Assembly: GCA_041481485.1 (NCBI GenBank)
Contig: JBGPBY010000066.1
Location: forward strand, 1-19,762
Reading direction: 5' to 3'
Source: JBGPBY01 sp041481485
GTDB lineage: Bacteria > Acidobacteriota > Terriglobia > 20CM-2-55-15
DNA: 19,762 nt
Below the pieces are notes generated by a model. That model was given only the letters and a program-made list of their open reading frames with translations, was not told the origin of the DNA and searched no databases. This document shows, piece by piece, positions 14,844 through 19,762 of the stretch (position 1 is its first letter; every line of letters starts with the position of its first letter). A program made the position numbers and the translations under genes.

Positions 14844-16142
14844 TCAGCCAAACAACTGATCGAGCAGCGTGTTGCTGAACACACCTTTGGGATCCAGTTC
14901 TTTTCGAAGCTGGCGAAATTTGTCATAGGAGTCCGGATACATCGCCTCGACTTCCTTGCGCTGAAGTGCGAAGCACTTGCCCCAGTGAGGCCGGCCTCCG
15001 AGATCTTTCATGACAGGCTCGACTCGGGAATAGACTTCGTTCGCATTCGGCTCTGTACTGACGCCGATATAGCACACGTTTCGCCCGCGGGCGGGACTCA
15101 TCAGGCTCTGGTCTGCAGCAACGAAACGAACTTCGACCGGTAACGTCGTGGAGATGTCTCCTTCATCAAAGATCCGGCGGAGCCGATGGAGTGCTTCCAC
15201 AGTGTTTTCCACTGGAAGCGCATACTCGAATTCGCGGTGAAGCACAGGCAGCAATGGAATGGTCAGCATTCTGTCGTAGCGGCCGGTCTGTTGAAACAGT
15301 TTGCGGAATGGATTGCCGGGAAACAGACTCAGAATCATTCCCAACAGATCATTCGTATTCATGGGCGGCCGGCTGTCGCCGACACTCGAAGCAGACTGAG
15401 CGTTCCCCAGAATTCCAGGAGGCGTTCCCGGCGGATTCATCGTAAGCACCAGAACGTTGTCCTTCGGTCCGATGGGCGCGACCAGCCACCAAATGAGGAA
15501 CCTCGTGTTTTCCTGCGCGAGCACGTCCATCTTGTCGACGACGTCGTCGAACTTACAGAAGTATGTCGTGTGCTGCAGGTTGTATAGCGGAACACAGTCG
15601 ATCGTCACTTCCGTCACAATTCCCAATGCTCCCAGGCTCACCCGGGCGGCGTTCAGTAAATCGGCATCGCTTTCCTTGATGGTGAGCACATCTCCGGTTC
15701 CGGTGACGAGTTTCATGCCGACAATGGAAGTTGGAATATTGCCGAGTTGGATCCCGGTTCCATGAGTGCCCGTGGAAATCGCGCCTGCGATGGATTGCTG
15801 TGTAATAGAACCGATATTCCGGAGAGCGAGGTTGTCGAGCGCCAGATTGTCGATGAGATCCTGAAGCCGGATGCCGGCCTGAACGGTATACCGGTGTTTC
15901 AGAATGTCTGCGATCAAGCCCTTGTTCATCCGGTCCAGATGAAGGAGTGTGTCATCGGTCACGACGAAGTGAGACCATGAATGCCCGCCGCCGCGCGGGC
16001 GTATTCGTCCGCCACGGGCGAGAGCGTCCTTCACCACATCAACGACTTCCTGCTCGGTTTCGGGTTCGCTATATCGATCGGGTTTGAATTTGAGCGTGTG
16101 GGCCCAATTTTCGTAGGTGTAGTTCGACTTGTACTGGGGCAT
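14844..16142 (-). CDS. FAD-linked sugar-lactone oxidase (L-gulonolactone / D-arabinono-1,4-lactone oxidase family)
   Basis: A vanillyl-alcohol-oxidase-type flavoprotein of 432 aa. The N-terminal FAD-binding domain shows RPRGGGHSWS (48-57), where the His in GGHS is the residue that carries covalent FAD in many relatives, then SITQQSIAGAISTGTHGTG (112-130) and SLGALGIVTEVTI. The C-terminal ALO domain shows HREFEYALP (302-310) and the conserved HWGK (386-389). It ends with DPKGVFSN. No signal peptide is visible, so it is likely cytosolic or peripherally bound. It should oxidise an aldonolactone or sugar alcohol; the substrate cannot be told. ATG 16142 has GAAGGCGG upstream; a GTG at 16151 is an alternative. 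It is divergent from the receptor at 16346 across 203 nt. Confidence 0.92.
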   Translation of the reverse strand: MPQYKSNYTYENWAHTLKFKPDRYSEPETEQEVVDVVKDALARGGRIRPRGGGHSWSHFVVTDDTLLHLDRMNKGLIADILKHRYTVQAGIRLQDLIDNLALDNLALRNIGSITQQSIAGAISTGTHGTGIQLGNIPTSIVGMKLVTGTGDVLTIKESDADLLNAARVSLGALGIVTEVTIDCVPLYNLQHTTYFCKFDDVVDKMDVLAQENTRFLIWWLVAPIGPKDNVLVLTMNPPGTPPGILGNAQSASSVGDSRPPMNTNDLLGMILSLFPGNPFRKLFQQTGRYDRMLTIPLLPVLHREFEYALPVENTVEALHRLRRIFDEGDISTTLPVEVRFVAADQSLMSPARGRNVCYIGVSTEPNANEVYSRVEPVMKDLGGRPHWGKCFALQRKEVEAMYPDSYDKFRQLRKELDPKGVFSNTLLDQLFG

Positions 16143-16345
16143 GTAAAGCACCGCCTTCGTTAAGAGAGTGTACAGTTTGAACCGAATGCCGCGTCCATTG
16201 AAAGCAATTCAGATTCCATGACCTGAAATGATTTATTCACATTTCATTCATGTAAACGTGACTGCTCTTCCCTAATCTCACGACGACTGCGGGTTTTACT
16301 ACAAATACGATCCAAATCGATTCAAAAGATACGAAGGAGGATTCC

Positions 16346-19300
16346 TTGAGAAAGGAACATTACACAACTGTGTTACTCGCCTTGATTCTGGCGCTGATAA
16401 CCACAACGGCTTACGGTCAGACGGACCAGGGACGCATTGAAGGCGTTGTCAAAGACGCCAGCGGTGCGATAGTGCCGGGAGTGACGGTAAAAATCACAAA
16501 CGAACGTACGGGCGAAACGCGCACGGCGTTGTCAGCGGAACTGGGAATTTACCTCTTCAATGGATTGAAACCCGCCGAATATGACGTCGAAGCAACCTTG
16601 AGTGGATTTGCTCCGACGGCCGTGAAGAATGTCCAGGTCCTGGTCGGCCAGACACGGTCTCTCGATCTCACGATCAGTCCGAGCGCCAGCGCACAATCCG
16701 TCAGCGTGGAGGCCACCGTCGAAGATACTCAAATCAATATGAGTTCGGCCAGTCTCGGAGCCAGTGTAGATCAACGTGAGGTGGAGCAGCTTCCCATCAA
16801 TGGAAGAAATATTTCTCAGTTATATCTGCAGGCTCCGGGCGCTCAGAACACCGGCGCGGGCACCTTTGGCGACATTCGCTTCAACGGACGCGCGGTCGAG
16901 CAAAATGCCATCCGCTACGATGGCATTGAAAGCACGGGAATCATCGACGCCGCTCCCGGCGTCATCGGCGGAGAACTGGTGTCCCCGTTTCGACTGCAGA
17001 GCAGTCTGGAAAACGTTCAGGAGTTCCGGGTCGAATCGAACAACTATCCGGCGGAGTTCGGTACCGGCGATGGCGGACAGATCAGCGTCGTCACCAAATC
17101 GGGCGGCAACCAGCTTCACGGCTCGCTGTTCGAATATCTTCGAAACGACAAACTGGATGCACGAAACACGTTTGACCTTAGCCGCCCCTCACTGCGTATG
17201 AATCAATTCGGCGGTTCCGTGGGCGGACCGATCCTGAAAGACAAGTTTTTCTTTTTCGGCAGCTACGAAGGATACCGCCTGCGTTCAGGCATCAATCTGA
17301 TTGAAGCTGTACCGAGCGCGCTGGCCAAAAGCACCGCCGCGCCTGCAGTTCAATCGATCATCGATGCGTTTCGTGACCCCAGAGCTGTTCTGTTGCCTGG
17401 CGCTTCCACTGACGCCAAGTTCGACATCGTGCAGTTGCTCGCTCGCAATACGGTTGATGAAAACTCTGCGGGTCTCCGGCTGGATTACCGCGTGAACTCC
17501 ACGAACACGGTGTACATGCGCTTCTTCCGCGATCAGGCCAGATCTGTTCAGCCTCAGAGCGTCAGCGGACGCGTGCTTCAGATCCGGACGACACCGCAGA
17601 ATGGCGTTCTGTCATGGCAGAAAATTATTTCACCCACGATGATCAACGAAGCAAAGTTCGGATTCAATGAAGCGTTGACCCGCGGACAAGGTGTTGCACC
17701 GGTAGTCAATGGAATCGATACGTCGGGTATCGCGATTAACTTCGGCAGTGCGGCTCCGAACTCCGGTATTCCGGGACAAGGTTCATCCACGGGTTCCGCC
17801 GTGGCCGGTGGTCTGGTGCGTCTCAACAGCCAAGCCAACGGACGCGGAGCACCCTACACTCCATGGAGTCTCTCCTATCTGGACAACTTCTCCTGGATCC
17901 GCGGGCGGCACAATATGAAGTTCGGCGCGGAATTCCGTCAGGTGCGGATGTACACGGACCGTAACGGAGGGATCACTTACACCTATACGAATATCGACAA
18001 TTTCCTCCTCAATAACGCATCCAGCATCCGCTACACGGCGGATCTGTCGGATCCCAGCGTTTTCAATAACGGCGCAACCGGACAGCGCAAGGCCGAACAG
18101 AATTACTACATTGGCTATGCGCAGGATGAATGGAAACTGAAGTCCAATCTGACCATGAATTACGGCTTGAGGTACGAGTATTACTCACCGTTGATGGAAG
18201 CCCGCAATCTCACCACACAGTTCGATCCGAAAACCGGCACTCTTTACCCTCCGGACCATACGCCGTATGAGGCCGTCAAGACCAACTTCGGTCCACGAAT
18301 TGGATTGAGCTACTCACCCATGGCGAAAACCGCGTTGCGTGGAGGCTTCGGTATCTACTACGGTCCGGGCCAAACCGAGGACTTGATTCAGCCCATCGAA
18401 AGCGATCTGATCAATACGGTCATTAGTAATGGCGCATATCCGCTGGACGTGGCGACGGTAAGGGCAAACTTTATCGCGAACCCGAACACCCGCACCTTCG
18501 CACCGCGGGCATATAGTGACGACTACAAGGTTCCAGAACGTATTTACCAGTACAACTTCTCATGGCAGCAGGAGTTGCCTGGAAAGTTCGTCACGACGGT
18601 TGCTTATGTCGGAAGTCAGGGCCGCAATCTCTTCCTTAGAACGATTACCAACCAAATCGTTTCTGTCGAACCCAGCACAGGATTCGTGCTCCGTGAGTTT
18701 GATATCCCACAGGGGCCCGGCGTGAAACCACTGACGCCCTTTGCGGAAATCGACATGAAGACCAGTGGCGGGCACGACAGCTACAACTCGATGCAAATCT
18801 CGGTGACTCGCCGCTCCAGTAACGGATTAACGCTGAACTCCCAGTACACGCTGGGACGGAGCTTTGGCAACAGCGCAGGTTCCAACGAAGGAATCACGGC
18901 AAGCAACAATGCCATAGCTCTGAAGGATTACGACTTCGATAACAGTTATAACAATTTCGACGTGCGAAACAATTTCAACACAAGCGCCATATACGCCATT
19001 CCCCTCGGTGTCGGACCGAACAAAAAGGACCTCGGGCCGGCGATGAACATGATTTTCGGAGGCTGGGAAGCGGGAACCATCATCAATATGCGGAGCGGCG
19101 TGCCGATCAACGTATTGATTACCCGTCCGGATATCGTCTGGCTGGATACGGCCGGAAACGTGTTTCAGACTCAGTCGACCGCTGGCGGAGCCAGTGCTAT
19201 TGCTGTGATCAATACTCCGGGCGGCGGAAATTCTCGCGGAACCCGCCGGCCGGACATCGTTCCTGGCGTGAATCCCATTATCAAGAATGGCGGACGCGTT

Positions 19301-19672
19301 TATATCAATCCTGCGGCGTTCACGACTCCGAATCCCGGAACGTTTGGAAACTTCCCGCGGAATGGACTCCACGGTCCCATCGAACGTCAGGCAGACCTGG
19401 TGATGAATCGCCGATTCAAGATCGGTGAAGGCAAGAGTTTCGATTTCCGCACGGAGGTCTTCAACGTGCTGAACTTCACCAACTATGCCAATCCGGCATC
19501 CACCCTTCCCAATGCATTAGGAACGGCAACGGGACAACTGCAGCCGGGAACGCCATTCGCTTCGACCACTTCCGGAATCGGAACCTTCGGCAAGATCGGA
19601 GGCACGGTTGAAAAGAGCGTGGGTCTGGGGACCAGCCGTCAAATTCAGTTTGCAATGAAGTTGAATTTCTAA
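16346..19672 (+). CDS. Oar-like TonB-dependent receptor with N-terminal carboxypeptidase-regulatory-like domain
   Basis: A 1108-aa outer-membrane receptor. A signal peptide (1-24, LLALILALITTTAYG) is followed by a CarboxypepD_reg-like domain (about 26-112: GRIEGVVKDASGAIVPGVTV and GIYLFNGLKPAEYDVEATL). The plug has REVEQLPINGRNISQLYLQA (144-163) and YDGIESTGIIDAAPG. Barrel strands include DEWKLKSNLTMNYGLRYEYY, and the protein ends QIQFAMKLNF with the terminal aromatic residue expected of outer-membrane barrels. The start is TTG 16346, with AAGGAGG (16334-16340) 5 nt away; no ATG fits the signal peptide. It is of the same family as the receptor at 10797-14087 but diverged throughout, so not a recent duplicate. 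A strong terminator follows. The ligand is unknown. Confidence 0.93.
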   Translation: MRKEHYTTVLLALILALITTTAYGQTDQGRIEGVVKDASGAIVPGVTVKITNERTGETRTALSAELGIYLFNGLKPAEYDVEATLSGFAPTAVKNVQVLVGQTRSLDLTISPSASAQSVSVEATVEDTQINMSSASLGASVDQREVEQLPINGRNISQLYLQAPGAQNTGAGTFGDIRFNGRAVEQNAIRYDGIESTGIIDAAPGVIGGELVSPFRLQSSLENVQEFRVESNNYPAEFGTGDGGQISVVTKSGGNQLHGSLFEYLRNDKLDARNTFDLSRPSLRMNQFGGSVGGPILKDKFFFFGSYEGYRLRSGINLIEAVPSALAKSTAAPAVQSIIDAFRDPRAVLLPGASTDAKFDIVQLLARNTVDENSAGLRLDYRVNSTNTVYMRFFRDQARSVQPQSVSGRVLQIRTTPQNGVLSWQKIISPTMINEAKFGFNEALTRGQGVAPVVNGIDTSGIAINFGSAAPNSGIPGQGSSTGSAVAGGLVRLNSQANGRGAPYTPWSLSYLDNFSWIRGRHNMKFGAEFRQVRMYTDRNGGITYTYTNIDNFLLNNASSIRYTADLSDPSVFNNGATGQRKAEQNYYIGYAQDEWKLKSNLTMNYGLRYEYYSPLMEARNLTTQFDPKTGTLYPPDHTPYEAVKTNFGPRIGLSYSPMAKTALRGGFGIYYGPGQTEDLIQPIESDLINTVISNGAYPLDVATVRANFIANPNTRTFAPRAYSDDYKVPERIYQYNFSWQQELPGKFVTTVAYVGSQGRNLFLRTITNQIVSVEPSTGFVLREFDIPQGPGVKPLTPFAEIDMKTSGGHDSYNSMQISVTRRSSNGLTLNSQYTLGRSFGNSAGSNEGITASNNAIALKDYDFDNSYNNFDVRNNFNTSAIYAIPLGVGPNKKDLGPAMNMIFGGWEAGTIINMRSGVPINVLITRPDIVWLDTAGNVFQTQSTAGGASAIAVINTPGGGNSRGTRRPDIVPGVNPIIKNGGRVYINPAAFTTPNPGTFGNFPRNGLHGPIERQADLVMNRRFKIGEGKSFDFRTEVFNVLNFTNYANPASTLPNALGTATGQLQPGTPFASTTSGIGTFGKIGGTVEKSVGLGTSRQIQFAMKLNF

Positions 19673-19691
19673 CGCGATCTTCGCGCGAAAA

Positions 19692-19725
19692 AGCCCTCAT
19701 CCGCGTTGCGGATGAGGGCTTTTTT
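19692..19725 (+). terminator. Intrinsic (Rho-independent) terminator
   Basis: A perfect 13-bp stem, AGCCCTCATCCGC (19692-19704) with GCGGATGAGGGCT (19708-19720), and a GTT loop, followed by a T-run to 19725. It lies 19 nt after the receptor stop. The A-run before the stem also pairs with the T-run, so it could work on the opposite strand too. Confidence 0.95.
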
Positions 19726-19762
19726 ATTGGGTAGCGCGTTCTTGTTCCACCGGCTCACGCCG

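Overview
The window looks like part of an acidobacterial chromosome. The main reasons are two very large Oar-like TonB-dependent receptors with N-terminal carboxypeptidase-regulatory-like domains, a DUF6152-type secreted protein, and intergenic palindromic repeats. This taxonomic placement is inferred from gene content only; there is no rRNA in the window.

Layout. (1) 1-3775: a minus-strand block with a periplasmic DegP/HtrA-type protease, a class I PLP aminotransferase, and, overlapping the aminotransferase start, a coiled-coil protein. (2) 3815-4231: the tmRNA gene ssrA on the plus strand, with a near-consensus promoter and a tag ending in PALAA. (3) 4261-6107: a decayed accessory stretch right behind ssrA. 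It holds a cluster of TTGGTCACA repeats, a frameshifted DinB-like pseudogene, one intact DUF6152 gene and a methyltransferase relic that has lost its whole SAM-binding core in frame. (4) 6108-6673: a two-gene toxin-antitoxin module (ribbon-helix-helix antitoxin plus MazF/PemK toxin). Its probable operator overlaps the antitoxin start codon. (5) 6701-8136: a secreted SUMF1-fold protein interrupted by a coiled-coil and collagen-like insert, and another gene remnant. (6) 8170-14087: a two-gene minus-strand operon. An Oar-like receptor is followed, with a TAATG stop/start overlap, by a membrane sensor kinase with an ABC-type substrate-binding sensor domain, two PAS domains and a HisKA_3/HATPase core. 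(7) 14088-14551: a divergent intergenic region with three copies of a palindromic repeat, two of them forming a long inverted repeat; a fourth copy lies at 13-42. (8) 14552-19725: a small orphan gene, an FAD-linked sugar-lactone oxidase on the minus strand, and a second Oar-like receptor on the plus strand ending in a strong intrinsic terminator.

How the parts may work together. The receptor plus kinase pair is the best candidate for a functional system: an outer-membrane receptor and a ligand-sensing kinase made from one message. The cognate response regulator is not in the window. The stretch from ssrA to the toxin-antitoxin module reads as a much-eroded integration hotspot next to a tmRNA gene, although no integrase or duplicated attachment site remains visible.
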